Part shown: positions 17,785 through 27,430 of the stretch, one piece after another
Layout: each line of letters begins with the position of its first letter
How positions within the stretch are numbered: position 1 is the first letter of the stretch
Assembly: GCA_025943965.1 (NCBI GenBank)
Contig: JAPCWD010000009.1
Location: forward strand, 34,579 to 98,578
Reading direction: 5' to 3'
From: Synergistaceae bacterium DZ-S4
GTDB lineage: Bacteria > Synergistota > Synergistia > Synergistales > Synergistaceae
Length of the DNA stretch: 64,000 nt
The notes under the pieces: model-generated
The model's database searches: none
What the model was told of the DNA's origin: nothing
Seen by the model: the letters and a program-made list of their open reading frames with translations, nothing else
Position numbers and translations under genes: made by a program

Positions 17785-18780
17785 TCAGTGAAGAAGCCCC
17801 ATCACCCTGTACACGTCTTCCATCGTTTTTTCAGCTACCGAACGTGCGCGTGACGCGCCTGACTCAAGTATCTGCATCAGGTCGTCCTCGCGTCCTTCGT
17901 AATATGCCCGGCGTTCCTGTATGGGCCTCATCATCCTTTCGAGGTGCACCATCAGCTTCTTTTTGCAGTCGACACAGCCTATCCCGGCTGTCATGCATCC
18001 CCCGTGTATCTCCGACATTTCCTGGGCATCTTTGTTGAAAAACTTATGTATGTCCCAGACAGGGCACTTTTCAGGTGTACCGGGATCTGTCCTTCTCTCC
18101 CGGGCAGGGTCTGTCGTCATCGTCCTGAGCTTCTCCCAGATAGTCTTCATATCGTCTGCTATGTCAAGGGCATTCCCATATGACTTGCTCATTTTGCGTC
18201 CGTCCGTGCCCGGCATTTTGGCAGTTGGGGTGAGCAGTGTCTCCGGTTCAGGGAATATGTCGCCGTAGAAGTGATTAAACCTTCGCGCGACCTCCCTGGT
18301 AAGTTCAAGGTGCGGCCCCTGATCTTCACCGACAGGTACGGCCCATGACTTATAGAGCAGGATGTCGCCGGCCATCAGCACAGGATAGCCCAGGAAGGCA
18401 TAGGTAGAAAGGTCCTTGTTCTGAAGGTTCAGTATCTGTTCCTTGTAGGTCGGACAGCGCTCAAGCCATCCCAGAGGAGTTATCATCGAAAGGGCAAGAT
18501 GTATCTCGGCATGCTGCTTTACATGGGACTGGATAAATATTGAAGACTTCTCCGGATCAACTCCTACCGCAAGCCAGTCTAGGAGTATCTCCCTGCAGTT
18601 TGCCTTTACTTTGCTGCAGTCAGCATAATCCGACATCATCGCATGCCAGTCGACTATCCCCCAGAAGCAGTTGTAATCGTTCTGCAGCTTTACCCAGTTG
18701 ATCAGGGCACCGGCCATGTGACCGTAGTGAAGTTTGCCTGTCGGCCTCATTCCGCTGAATATCCTCTTTTTCTCATCCAT
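17785..18780 (-). CDS. trpS: Tryptophanyl-tRNA synthetase
   Basis: TrpS charges tRNA-Trp. The class I signatures are RPTGKLHYGHMAGAL (HIGH variant HYGH) near residue 12 and MSKSYGNALD (KMSKS) near 198, with the catalytic GEDQGPHLELTREVARRFN between them. The length of 331 residues is normal. No tryptophan T-box or leader fits in the 62 bases between this gene and nif3, so it is probably read through from upstream. Confidence 0.97.
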   Translation of the reverse strand: MDEKKRIFSGMRPTGKLHYGHMAGALINWVKLQNDYNCFWGIVDWHAMMSDYADCSKVKANCREILLDWLAVGVDPEKSSIFIQSHVKQHAEIHLALSMITPLGWLERCPTYKEQILNLQNKDLSTYAFLGYPVLMAGDILLYKSWAVPVGEDQGPHLELTREVARRFNHFYGDIFPEPETLLTPTAKMPGTDGRKMSKSYGNALDIADDMKTIWEKLRTMTTDPARERRTDPGTPEKCPVWDIHKFFNKDAQEMSEIHGGCMTAGIGCVDCKKKLMVHLERMMRPIQERRAYYEGREDDLMQILESGASRARSVAEKTMEDVYRVMGLLH

Positions 18781-18842
18781 TCATTCCACTTTCCCTTCTA
18801 CTGTTACGCCGATCCGCACAGGAACGGCGGAATGTTCCAGTC

Positions 18843-19631
18843 TTACTGAATTATGAAACTCTTTCTCTCTGTCTCGGGGATCAGTTCAACAGCCAGCCCC
18901 GTCTCTTTTTGAATTATCGACCGGAGCTTTGGCAGGCTGGCTCTCTCCATCTCGCCGTGGTCGACTTCGGCAAGTCCAAGCCCACAGCTCAGGGCATCCT
19001 GCCTTTCGTGATATGAGATGTCGGCCGTAACGAAGAGGGAAGCGCCTTTATCTGCAGCCAGAGTCCACATGCCTCCGCACGAACCGCCTACGAGCGCGAT
19101 CCTCTTTATCATCAGCGCAGGAGCGGTTCCGTAAGTCCAGCAGGATGAGAGCGACCACCGCTCCTTTATAAGTTTCATAACTGTATCAATAGACATGGGC
19201 ATCATAAGCTCGCCCACTGCTCCCATTCCCCATGAAGAACCGTCGGATGGATCTCTGAGAGGTCTGATATCATCAAGACCCAGCAGTTCCGCAAGTGTGA
19301 AGTTGACGCCTTCCGGTGACGAGTCCCAGTTGGTATGCGCCGCATACAGGGAGAGCCCGTTCCTGATGGCACTTACCACTGCTTTGGCTGCAGGCCTGTC
19401 CGGTATTATATTCCTGAGCGGTCTGAAAATAATGGGGTGGTGCGATACGAGAAGGCCGCATCCGCTCTCTGAGGCCTTATTGACAGTATCTTCGGTCACG
19501 TCCAGCGCAATGCCTATCTTTGATATCTCGGAGCCGGGATCTCCCACCTGAAGTCCTGAATTGTCCCAATCCTCGGACCAGCTCAGTGGTATCCTCTTTT
19601 CTATAAAGCATATGACATCGTGCAGTTTCAT
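18843..19631 (-). CDS. Nif3-like dinuclear metal centre protein
   Basis: NIF3/YbgI-family proteins bind two metal ions and are annotated as GTP cyclohydrolase-like or of unknown role. From ATG 19631, chosen for GGGAGGG five bases upstream, the protein is 262 residues. Metal ligands are visible in LLVSHHPIIFRPL, YAAHTNWD and near the end EVDHGEME, plus GGSCGGMW of the family. It is short enough to lack the inserted PII-like domain. It lies between hydE and trpS. Confidence 0.9.
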   Translation of the reverse strand: MKLHDVICFIEKRIPLSWSEDWDNSGLQVGDPGSEISKIGIALDVTEDTVNKASESGCGLLVSHHPIIFRPLRNIIPDRPAAKAVVSAIRNGLSLYAAHTNWDSSPEGVNFTLAELLGLDDIRPLRDPSDGSSWGMGAVGELMMPMSIDTVMKLIKERWSLSSCWTYGTAPALMIKRIALVGGSCGGMWTLAADKGASLFVTADISYHERQDALSCGLGLAEVDHGEMERASLPKLRSIIQKETGLAVELIPETERKSFIIQ

Positions 19632-19704
19632 GACGTCCCTCCCAGTTATCACAGCTTTCCTATTCTAATATACGCGGCCTGACCAGTCAAAGAAGAGAAA
19701 TTGG

Positions 19705-20745
19705 TCAGCGGTAATCTCCACGTTCCGCGACCATCTCATAGCCGATGCTTTCTATCTTCGCTTTTACATAGGCAAGGCTCTCGGATGCGTCGTCTGCTGT
19801 GCCTATCTTGTTGTCGTAGAGCAGGTAATTTTTTCTTGCGTCAAGAGGGGATATATTAGGCATCACAACATTTGCGCCTGCAAGTATGCCCCGCTCCCTT
19901 CCGTCTGACATCACTGTCCCAAGCGCAGTTGTAGCGGGCAGAAGGACTCTTGGGTGCATAAGCCTTACCAGGCTTACCATAAAGAGTGAGTCCTCGGCGC
20001 TTCCGGCAGGGCAGTCCCTGAAGGGGGTATCGCTATGCGGAATGAAGGGACCGATCCCGACCATGTGTGGACCGAACTCTTTCATGAAGAGAAGGTCTTC
20101 CGCAAGATTCTCCCTCGTCTGGAAGGGAGAACCTACCATCAGACCGCATCCTGTCTGGAAACCTATCTCTTTGAGGTCATAGAGGCACCTCTTCCTGTTG
20201 GTCAGCGTCAGAGAAGAGGGGTGAAGTTTGGAATAGTGTGCTTCACATGCGGTCTCATGCCTGAGAAGATATCTGTCCGCCCCGGCGTCGAACAGCCTCT
20301 GGTATGAGGCTTTCTCTTTTTCCCCGAGAGAGATGGTGATCGCGCAGTCGCTGTATTTTTCCTTGATCCTGCCTATGATCCTTACAAGAAGGTCGTCTGT
20401 GAAGAAGCTGTCTTCGCCGCCCTGAAGGACAAAGGTCCTGAACCCGGCCTCATATCCCCAGTCGCAGCAGTAATAGATCTCATTCAAAGAGAGCCTGTAC
20501 CTGACGGCTTTGGTGTTGCTTCTTCTTATCCCGCAGTAATAGCAGTCATTCCTGCAGTAGTTCGATATCTCTACAAGACCCCTTGAAAATATCTTTTTGC
20601 CAAATACAGAGAGGGAAGTCTCCTTTGCCTTTTCAGCTGCGTAGATCCTGTCTGCTTCGCTGTAAGACGAGAGCAGCTCCACAAGCTCTCTTTTCGGCAG
20701 GGTCCCGGCCTTTGCAAGATCGTCTATCCTTGTCATGTTGTCCAT
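19705..20745 (-). CDS. hydE: Radical SAM protein, HydE-type hydrogenase maturase
   Basis: HydE is a radical SAM enzyme that builds the cofactor of [FeFe]-hydrogenases. From ATG 20745 (preceded by GAAGGGA) the protein is 346 residues. The cluster ligands are CRNDCYYC at residues 64-71, followed by GIRRSNTKAVRYRLS. LQGGEDSFFTDDLL, RHETACEAHYSKLHP and GIGPFIPHSDTPF match HydE closely and separate it from biotin synthase. No hydF, hydG or hydrogenase gene is in the window, so the maturation genes must be scattered or this is a related maturase. Confidence 0.85.
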   Translation of the reverse strand: MDNMTRIDDLAKAGTLPKRELVELLSSYSEADRIYAAEKAKETSLSVFGKKIFSRGLVEISNYCRNDCYYCGIRRSNTKAVRYRLSLNEIYYCCDWGYEAGFRTFVLQGGEDSFFTDDLLVRIIGRIKEKYSDCAITISLGEKEKASYQRLFDAGADRYLLRHETACEAHYSKLHPSSLTLTNRKRCLYDLKEIGFQTGCGLMVGSPFQTRENLAEDLLFMKEFGPHMVGIGPFIPHSDTPFRDCPAGSAEDSLFMVSLVRLMHPRVLLPATTALGTVMSDGRERGILAGANVVMPNISPLDARKNYLLYDNKIGTADDASESLAYVKAKIESIGYEMVAERGDYR

Positions 20746-20877
20746 TAAGTTTATCTTCCCTTCTCTTCTGGTAAAAAGCAAATATTCTAGTGAATCGTAT
20801 CACGAAGGTTTTTCACCTACAAGGAAAAAACCACTACTTTTTGATCATATCTGACACTCTCCTTCTCCCTTTCTGAT

Positions 20878-20907
20878 TTGACAACTAAAGAACAGGGGGA
20901 TGATAAT
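20878..20907 (+). promoter_or_regulatory. Promoter of the glutamate-synthase-like gene
   Basis: TTGACA and GATAAT are 18 bases apart, ending about 17 bases before the first start codon, so the 5' leader would be very short. Confidence 0.6.
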
Positions 20908-20924
20908 GTGAACATGAAAGGCAG

Positions 20925-22451
20925 ATGATCACAATGTCTTACAGTCCGGATCTAAGCTCAGGGTTCAACGGAACAAGGCTGAGAACTCCAAACCACGCAT
21001 CGTGCTCAGGAATGTGTTCCGATTGTGTGCAGGAGTGCCCGGCGCTTTGCGAGATAGGGCTCTCAGCGATAAGGGGAACTGAGGCAGCGTACCCGGCAAA
21101 CCCTAACGGAAGCCAGTTCGCCTCGGAGAAAAAATACCCCATTGATTTTTCTGATTTCAACATAAACGGCAGGGTATTCGGGGCACGGGGACTCCCGGAG
21201 GATGCTGACATTGCCCACCCTCTAAGCGTAGACCTTTCCTGCAGTTTTGGAATTGCGCATCCGGTAGCGCAAAAAATGCCGCTCATACTTCCGGCCGTGG
21301 CAAAACTGAACTGGCAGGACTATTATGCGGGAGCGGCAATAGCCGGGGTCACAGCAGTTATAGGAGAGGCTGTGGTAAACAAGGACAGCGGTGCCGAATT
21401 TTCTAACGGCAGGCTGACCTATTCTCCGCTGATCAAAGATATGATCTCACGTTTCAGGGTCTACGACAGAGGTTACGGCGACATTGTACTCCAGGCAAAT
21501 TACGACGATGTCTCTTTCGGGGTCCTAGAATATGCTATTGAAAAATTAGGAGTGAAAAGCGTAGAGCTCAAATTAGGGCAAGCAGCAAAGGGCATCCAGG
21601 CAGTTTCAAAAACGATGTCCTATGAAGAGGCAACGGCGATAAAAGCAAAAGGCCGAATGGTATACCCGGACCCCGCATCACCGGAGATACAGAAGATGCT
21701 TTCTTCAGGATTCAAGCCGGTATTCAGGGCGATGGGGCGTCTGCCAATGTACAGAGAGGAAAGCCTTACTTGCTATATCCAAGATCTGAGATCACTCGGA
21801 GCAAAAAGGGTAATGCTCAAGGTCGGCGGTTATGACAGAAAAGAGCTTGAACTGGTGCTAAGAATAGCCTCCGCAGCATCCGTTGATCTGGTGACTTTTG
21901 ATGGTGCCGGAGGAGGAACGGGAAACAGCCCCTGTAGAATGATGAATGAATGGGGCCTGCCCACGATGTTCCTTGAGAGCATCGTCTGGGACATCCTGGA
22001 TAAAATGAGAAGAGAGGGAAAAAGCCTCCCCGGAACAGCAATTACCGGAGGCTTCTCGCTCGAAGACAACATATACAAGGGACTCGCTTTCGGTGCTCCC
22101 TACATTTCACTTGTGGGGGTCTGCAGAGCTCCGATGGCAGCTGCAATGTTCTCAAAGATGGTAGGAGAGGGAATCAAAAAGAATGATGTTCCTGTTTCAG
22201 TTAAGAAATTTGGATCATCTGCCGAGGATATTTATCATGATATGCAGGATCTTAATCTGATGTACGGAAAAGAAGCTGAGAATATCCCTGCCGGTGCGAC
22301 AGGAGTATTTTCTTACCTCAATAGGGTCTCCTTCGGTCTGCGGCTCATGATGGCGCTTAACAGAAAGTTTTCTCTGGGGTTCATTGACAGGACAGATCTG
22401 ATACCTCTAACAGAGTCGGCAAAGGGACTGTTGAAGGGGCCGTGGCTATAG
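20925..22451 (+). CDS. FMN-binding glutamate synthase-family protein
   Basis: The protein of 508 residues (or 505 from the ATG at 20934) matches the FMN/iron-sulphur domain of glutamate synthase. An N-terminal cysteine set at residues 27, 31, 34, 38 and 42 (SGMCSDCVQECPALCE) may bind a cluster. The core has VELKLGQAAKG, VDLVTFDGAGGGTG and later TAITGGFSLEDNIYKGLAFGA, the FMN-binding region. No glutaminase domain or GltD-like reductase lies next to it, so ferredoxin or another donor is likely and the true reaction is unknown. It is a single-gene unit with its own promoter. Confidence 0.8.
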   Translation: MITMSYSPDLSSGFNGTRLRTPNHASCSGMCSDCVQECPALCEIGLSAIRGTEAAYPANPNGSQFASEKKYPIDFSDFNINGRVFGARGLPEDADIAHPLSVDLSCSFGIAHPVAQKMPLILPAVAKLNWQDYYAGAAIAGVTAVIGEAVVNKDSGAEFSNGRLTYSPLIKDMISRFRVYDRGYGDIVLQANYDDVSFGVLEYAIEKLGVKSVELKLGQAAKGIQAVSKTMSYEEATAIKAKGRMVYPDPASPEIQKMLSSGFKPVFRAMGRLPMYREESLTCYIQDLRSLGAKRVMLKVGGYDRKELELVLRIASAASVDLVTFDGAGGGTGNSPCRMMNEWGLPTMFLESIVWDILDKMRREGKSLPGTAITGGFSLEDNIYKGLAFGAPYISLVGVCRAPMAAAMFSKMVGEGIKKNDVPVSVKKFGSSAEDIYHDMQDLNLMYGKEAENIPAGATGVFSYLNRVSFGLRLMMALNRKFSLGFIDRTDLIPLTESAKGLLKGPWL

Positions 22452-22527
22452 GTCCGGGATTTTGCACGCGACCCTCTCATTAAAGGCTTTCTCTGAGAAC
22501 AGAAAATAAATAATGTCATATTAAGAT

Positions 22528-22561
22528 CCGGCCGGTGTCCCTTATGTGGAATACCGGCCGG
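22528..22561. terminator. GC-rich hairpin between convergent genes
   Basis: CCGGCCGGT and ACCGGCCGG form a perfect nine-base stem around a 16-base loop, placed between the convergent glutamate-synthase-like gene and livF. T runs on either side are weak, so the termination role is inferred. Confidence 0.55.
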
Positions 22562-22600
22562 CCTTTGAACTCCTGTCAAATATTCAGTTAAGGGTTGTTT

Positions 22601-23314
22601 TTACATGCCCATGTATGCTTTGCGTACTTCCTCCGAGCAGAGAAGCTCCTGCGATGTGCCTGAGTAGACTATTGTTCCGGTCTGGATGACATAGCCTCTC
22701 TTTGCGATCTCAAGGGCTTCCTGGACCATCTGCTCGACGAGGAGGATCGTTACGCCCCTCTTGTTTATCTCAATAACAGTCTCAAAGACTTTCTCAACAA
22801 GACTTGGCTGCAGGCCCAGGGAGAGTTCGTCAAGAAGCAAAAGCTTCGGCTTCGACATAAGTCCCCTTGCGATGGCGCACATCTGCTGTTCGCCGCCGCT
22901 CATCGTCTCTGCGGTCTGGTCTCTGCGGTCCTTGAGTATCGGGAAAAGGTCGTACATCTCCTCCAACCGCCCGTCAATTTCTTTTCTGTCCTTTGTGGCG
23001 AAGGCTCCCAGTTCGAGGTTTTCACGCACCGTCAGTTTGGAAAAGAGGCGGCGTCCTTCAGGAACATAGCTCAGCCCCTTCCTGATCGTTTTTGAGGCCG
23101 AAGTCTTTGAAATATCCTCCCCCATAAAGCTTATCGTACCGCTGACCGGATGCATAAGACCTGCGATCGTCCTCATGGTAGTGCTTTTGCCGGCTCCGTT
23201 CGCTCCGATTATTGCGACAAGCTCGCCCTCGTTTACCTCAAGTGAGATGCCATGGATGACCGGGACCGCGTCATAGGCACAGTGTATGTTTTTAACTTCA
23301 AGCATGGCAGACAT
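22601..23314 (-). CDS. livF: Branched-chain amino-acid ABC transporter ATPase LivF
   Basis: LivF is one of two ATPases driving the Liv importer. Its 237 residues have Walker A IGANGAGKSTTMRTIAGL, the signature MSGGEQQMCAIARGLM and Walker B KLLLLDELSLGL, with LVEQMVQEAL typical of the LivF subfamily. Translation probably starts at ATG 23314, one base into the livG stop (GTGATG arrangement), with GGGGGA upstream. Last gene of the operon. Confidence 0.95.
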   Translation of the reverse strand: MSAMLEVKNIHCAYDAVPVIHGISLEVNEGELVAIIGANGAGKSTTMRTIAGLMHPVSGTISFMGEDISKTSASKTIRKGLSYVPEGRRLFSKLTVRENLELGAFATKDRKEIDGRLEEMYDLFPILKDRRDQTAETMSGGEQQMCAIARGLMSKPKLLLLDELSLGLQPSLVEKVFETVIEINKRGVTILLVEQMVQEALEIAKRGYVIQTGTIVYSGTSQELLCSEEVRKAYMGM

Positions 23315-24063
23315 CACTGTTCCCCCTCACAGACCCTGAGTCTCTTCGCAAATTTCTCGCCGAAGTATGCCGTGATGACTGTCGGGTCGTTGATTACTGC
23401 CTGCGGGCTGTCTTCCGCTATCTTTTTGCCGCTGGCAAGGACAACTATCTTGTCGGCTATCGGCATAATAGCCTCCATGATATGCTCGACCATCAATATG
23501 GTCACGCCCTCTTCCCTGAGCCTCACAATGACTTCCACCATCTCTTTTACCTCGGTCGATGTCAGTCCGGCAACAGACTCGTCAAGAAGAAGGAGCTTCG
23601 GGCCTGTCGCAAGGGACCTCGCCACTTCAAGCCTCTTCTTGTTGCCTATGGTAAGGCCGCCAGCCAGCTTGTTTCTGAGATCTCCCAGGAAGCAGAGGTC
23701 CACGCAGTGCTCAGCGACTTCGTTTGCCTTTGCCGTGTCGCTGTATCGCATATAGGCTCCGACCAGAATATTTTCATATACGGTCATCTCCTTGAGTGGC
23801 CTTACGACCTGGAAGGTCCTTGCGAGACCAAGGCGGGCCATCTTCCACGACGGGTATCCGGTCACGTCGAGTCCGTCAAATGTCACCTTGCCTGAGGCTG
23901 GCTTGTAGAGACCTGCAACACAGTTGAAAAGGGTCGTCTTGCCGGCTCCGTTGGGGCCTATAAGGCCAACTATGGTTCCTTTTTCCACATCAAAGGAGAC
24001 ATCGCTGTTGGCAAGCAGGGACCCGAATTTCATGGTCAGATCTCTGACTTCAAGCAGTGCCAT
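23314..24063 (-). CDS. livG: Branched-chain amino-acid ABC transporter ATPase LivG
   Basis: LivG pairs with LivF on the cytoplasmic side. The 249 residues have Walker A IGPNGAGKTTLFNCVAGL, GLARTFQVVRPLKEMTVYEN typical of LivG, a divergent signature LAGGLTIGNKKRLEVARSL and Walker B KLLLLDESVAGL, followed by ILMVEHIMEAIM. The ATG overlaps the livM stop by one base (TAATG), preceded by GAAGGTGA. Confidence 0.95.
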   Translation of the reverse strand: MALLEVRDLTMKFGSLLANSDVSFDVEKGTIVGLIGPNGAGKTTLFNCVAGLYKPASGKVTFDGLDVTGYPSWKMARLGLARTFQVVRPLKEMTVYENILVGAYMRYSDTAKANEVAEHCVDLCFLGDLRNKLAGGLTIGNKKRLEVARSLATGPKLLLLDESVAGLTSTEVKEMVEVIVRLREEGVTILMVEHIMEAIMPIADKIVVLASGKKIAEDSPQAVINDPTVITAYFGEKFAKRLRVCEGEQ

Positions 24064-25052
24064 TACGCGTCACCTTCTTCTCTTACGATTTTTTTTCTTG
24101 TGAAGTACCTGATCAGGCCCATGATCCCCAGAGGCTGCTTGATCATTACGATTATTATGATCAGGCCGAATATCATCAGGTCAACGCCTGCTCCGAGATT
24201 TGAAAGGTACGCGCGGGTGTATTCCTGAAGAGGTATAAGCACCAGTGCTCCAAGGAACGGCCCCCAGAATGTTCCAAGTCCTCCAAGTATAGTGATCAGG
24301 ACAAATTTCATTGACATGTCAAGGGACATTACCATCGGCGGATCTACGCGGTAGTTGTACTGGGCGAAGAACGATCCGCAAAGTGCTGCCAAAGACGCCG
24401 AAAGGGCCATTGCAGAGAGTTTAACGACGGTGCTGTTGACTCCGAGGGATTCAGCGGTCTCCTGTCCTTCGCGTACGGCTCTCAGGTAGTATCCCATCCT
24501 GTGTCTCTCTATCCACCTGACGATACTGAAGACAAGGATAAATATGGCAAGCGCTCCGAGGTAATAGCCGTTCTTCGTGTCGGACCAGGAGAAATTCTTC
24601 CATCCGTCGGGAAGGATGGGATAGTCAAGCCCCAATGCTCCTCCCACAGCATCCCATATCATAAAGAGACGGTTGAATATTTCTACGATCGCGAATGTCG
24701 CTATCGCGAAGTAGTGTCCCTTGAGCTTAAAGCAGGGATAGCTGATTATGACTGATACGAGAGCTGCGACGACCATTCCGAGCGGCGCGCCGTACCAGGG
24801 AAGGCTCTCGAAAGTGACCACTGCCAGTGACGCCCCGTAAGCACCGATACCGAAGAAGACAGAGTGTCCGAATGAAGTCTGTCCGCAGTAACCGCTTATT
24901 ATGTTCCAGGACTGTGCCATGGCCGCATAAAGCAGTATCATAGTCGCGACGTGGCCGAAGAAGGATCCGCCTATGACACCCGGGATAAAAGGCAGCACGA
25001 CGGCGGCAGCAAGGAATCCATACCAGAGTTTGTCTGATTTTTCTTTAAACAT
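24063..25052 (-). CDS. livM: Branched-chain amino-acid ABC transporter permease LivM
   Basis: LivM is an inner-membrane permease of about 8-10 segments. The protein ends in a charged tail after KQPLGIMGLIRYF. Recognisable family parts are YCGQTSFGHSVFFGIGAYG and GGLGTFWGPFLGALVLIP. The ATG at 25052 (GGTGG upstream) is preferred over GTG codons at 25064 and 25061 that overlap livH. 329 residues. Confidence 0.92.
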   Translation of the reverse strand: MFKEKSDKLWYGFLAAAVVLPFIPGVIGGSFFGHVATMILLYAAMAQSWNIISGYCGQTSFGHSVFFGIGAYGASLAVVTFESLPWYGAPLGMVVAALVSVIISYPCFKLKGHYFAIATFAIVEIFNRLFMIWDAVGGALGLDYPILPDGWKNFSWSDTKNGYYLGALAIFILVFSIVRWIERHRMGYYLRAVREGQETAESLGVNSTVVKLSAMALSASLAALCGSFFAQYNYRVDPPMVMSLDMSMKFVLITILGGLGTFWGPFLGALVLIPLQEYTRAYLSNLGAGVDLMIFGLIIIIVMIKQPLGIMGLIRYFTRKKIVREEGDA

Positions 25053-25057
25053 CGCCG

Positions 25058-25918
25058 TCACCACCCGAACAGACCCTTAGGTCTTATTAGAATTACAACA
25101 AGATAGATGGCAAATACTGCCACGTACTTAACGACCGCAGCCACATAGAATCCCGCGAAGGACTCGACAAGCCCGATCAGCAGCGCAGCAAAGAGGGCTC
25201 CGGGAATACTTCCGAAACCTCCGAGCGCAACGACCACAAATGCGATAAGGCTGAAGAGCCCACCGACTTCGGGGTGAACTGCCAGATATGTAGTCATAAG
25301 TCCGCCCGCTACGCCGACACAGGCACCGCCGATCCCAAAGACGAGCAGATAAATATTTTCGGTGTCGATCCCCATCAGTTCGGCTGCTTCCTTGTCCATG
25401 GCCGTAGCCTGGATGGCCCAGCCCACCCTTGTCTTTTTAATGAGCCAGTAGACGCCTAGCAGGACCACCAATGAGAAGATGGCTGTTACAAGTTGGGGCA
25501 GCGATACGATCGCACCTGCCACCTCAAATGTTTTGCCTTCCATTATTGTTCCGGACAGCAAACGGAAGTTGGGGGTAAAGCGGTTCATGCAGAAGTTTTT
25601 AAGGAGCATTGAAAGGCCGAATGTCGCGAGCAGCGGTGCCATCGCGGCTTTTCCGAGACTGTTCTTTATTATGAGCCTGTAGGTCAGGGCTCCCATAAGG
25701 AACAGGAATATTCCGCCGGCTATCCATGAGAATAGCGGGTCAATTCCAAGTATTTCACCTATCCAGTAGCAGAGGTACATTGCAACCATCAGGAATTCTC
25801 CGTGTGCGAAGTTGATGACGTCCATAACTCCCCACATCATGCTTAGTCCCGCCGCGACAAGCGCGTAAAGGAGTCCGCTGAGGATCCCGTCTATTAAAAC
25901 CTGCAAAAAGTTACTCAC
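25058..25918 (-). CDS. livH: Branched-chain amino-acid ABC transporter permease LivH
   Basis: LivH, 286 residues, has family segments GLLYALVAAGLSMMWGVM, INFAHGEFLMV and GGFGSIPGALFAALLIGLVES, across about eight membrane helices. The start is a GTG with GGGAGG nine bases upstream. A strong hairpin in the 71-base gap separates it from livK, so it is probably expressed at a lower level than the binding protein. Confidence 0.94.
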   Translation of the reverse strand: MSNFLQVLIDGILSGLLYALVAAGLSMMWGVMDVINFAHGEFLMVAMYLCYWIGEILGIDPLFSWIAGGIFLFLMGALTYRLIIKNSLGKAAMAPLLATFGLSMLLKNFCMNRFTPNFRLLSGTIMEGKTFEVAGAIVSLPQLVTAIFSLVVLLGVYWLIKKTRVGWAIQATAMDKEAAELMGIDTENIYLLVFGIGGACVGVAGGLMTTYLAVHPEVGGLFSLIAFVVVALGGFGSIPGALFAALLIGLVESFAGFYVAAVVKYVAVFAIYLVVILIRPKGLFGW

Positions 25919-25937
25919 TGTAAAAACCTCCCTAAAA

Positions 25938-25965
25938 GAGGCGGGGCAATCGCTCGCCCCGCCTC
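25938..25965 (-). terminator. Intercistronic hairpin between livK and livH
   Basis: GAGGCGGGGC and GCCCCGCCTC form a perfect ten-base stem with an eight-base loop; on the minus strand TTTTAGG follows. Such hairpins after binding-protein genes often protect upstream mRNA or partly terminate. Role inferred. Confidence 0.65.
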
Positions 25966-25989
25966 ATAACGCCTAAGCTGTAAGATCGA

Positions 25990-27255
25990 CTAGCGTTTGT
26001 CCCACGGGGTCATGGGGAATACAGGCTCCGACTTCTTGTACTTAAGCGGGAAGACTGTTTTGTAGTCCTGGTCCTTTATCTGTGTGATGACGCTGAGTGC
26101 ATAGACGTTCTGTCCGCCGGGCTCAAACTTGACTTTTCCGCTGAGAGACATCACTGAGGGGAACTCTTCGGTCCTGAGAAGCTGTACGACCTTTTCGGTA
26201 TCGAGGGATCCGGCCTTCTCTATCGCCTGTGCGAGCACGAAGAGCATTACGCCTTCCTGGATGGAGTCGCTGTCAAAAGGCTGGTTGCTTCTTGGGGTAT
26301 AGTATTTCTTCTCGATCTTTATCGCTTCGGGCATGAATTCCTTCGCGAGTGCAGGTGAATATCCCATTCCGCCCATGAAGTGGTCGCCGTCACCTGCAAG
26401 TTCTTTCTGGACTGCAGGGTTCTGATAGCCGGTGCAGTAGTTGAGGGCTATCTTCGGCAGCCAGTTTACCTGCTTCATCGTACGGACCCACAGTGAGTAG
26501 TCGCCGCCAAGTGCTGCGCCGAAGACCGCGTCGGGGTTTGCAGCCTTAAGGGTCTGGACTTCGCTGTTGAGGTTGGTTGCGCCGTTGTTGAAGGGAACGT
26601 CGGCTACGACTTTAAGACCGATCGCCTTTGCAGCCTTGTGAGCCTCTTCGGCAGCGTGCTTTCCGAATTCTGTGTTCTCGTAGATAACTCCAAGGGTCTT
26701 GATGCCTGCTTTTTTCTCTTTGTTGAGATATTCGATGTAATCAACAAATTCCTTTGATTCGATCGCATCTGTCGGAGCGTGGCGGAAGAAGTACTTGTAG
26801 TCGCGCTCTGTGAGAGCCGCGGAGCTCGAGCATCCGCACATGAAAATCTTCTTTGCGCGCTCTGCAACAGCACTCGCCGGTTTTGTGGCTGAGCTGTTGT
26901 AGCATCCGATCACCGCAAAGACTTTCTCCTGGTTGTAAAGACGCTCTGCTTCTGACTTGGCGACATCCGGTTTTCCCTGGTGGTCGGCCTTGATTATTTC
27001 GATCTTGTATCCGTCCAGAAGGCCTTCCTTTGCCGCAAGAGGAGCGTTGATATCCGGGTTGGCTTTGTTGATGACATCTGCTGCCGCAAGAACAGCATTG
27101 ACGCAGTTCTGTCCGGAAACAGCTGCCGGACCTGTGAGGGGGAAGAGCGCGCCTATCTTGATGACCTTGTCAGCAGCAAACGCTGACTAACAGACCATCA
27201 TAGAGAAGACCAAAACCATAAGTACCGCAAACATGGAACGCTTTCTGAGTTGCAT
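25990..27255 (-). CDS. livK: LivK-type periplasmic amino-acid-binding protein with in-frame TAG
   Basis: The frame from ATG 27255 encodes a 421-codon secreted binding protein of the Leu/Ile/Val family. It opens with a signal peptide, MQLRKRSMFAVLMVLVFSMM-VC, then a TAG at 27189-27187, then SAFA-ADKVIKIGALFPLTG, a normal cleavage site and mature start. Past the TAG the frame is open to TAA/TAG-free end at 25990, with GCYNSSATKPASAVAE and PVFPMTPWDKR. A strong AGGAGG precedes the ATG. No good downstream start exists that keeps export. TAG serves as an ordinary stop in other genes here (coaD, hup, purM, purN), so recoding is less likely than a mutation or sequence error. Liv operon first gene. 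Confidence 0.8.
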
Positions 27256-27327
27256 TGAAAATCGACCTCCTGTAATAATGATTAAGTTGCTAAGACCAGA
27301 AAACTCTGGTGTATCAGTGACTGGCTT

Positions 27328-27357
27328 ATTATAGTTAATTGAGTAACAAGATGTCAA
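27328..27357 (-). promoter_or_regulatory. Promoter of the liv operon
   Basis: On the minus strand a consensus TTGACA is followed after 18 bases by a consensus TATAAT. A short hairpin, ACCAGA-aaac-TCTGGT at 27295-27310, lies in the leader before the AGGAGG site. Confidence 0.85.
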
Positions 27358-27430
27358 TTTTTTGTCATATTTCACATTTGTTATTAACCACCCTGAATTC
27401 TTATTGCCAATGGATCGGATGACATTTTAA

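Noticed and set aside
20911..20925. Tiny leader peptide before the glutamate synthase-like gene
   Set aside because: The frame ATGAAAGGCAGATGA is only four codons and not supported by its own ribosome site.
25990..27255. Pyrrolysine insertion at the livK TAG
   Set aside because: TAG stops several ordinary genes here, no pyl genes are in the window, and Pyl in a signal peptide is implausible. Kept only as an unexplained amber codon.
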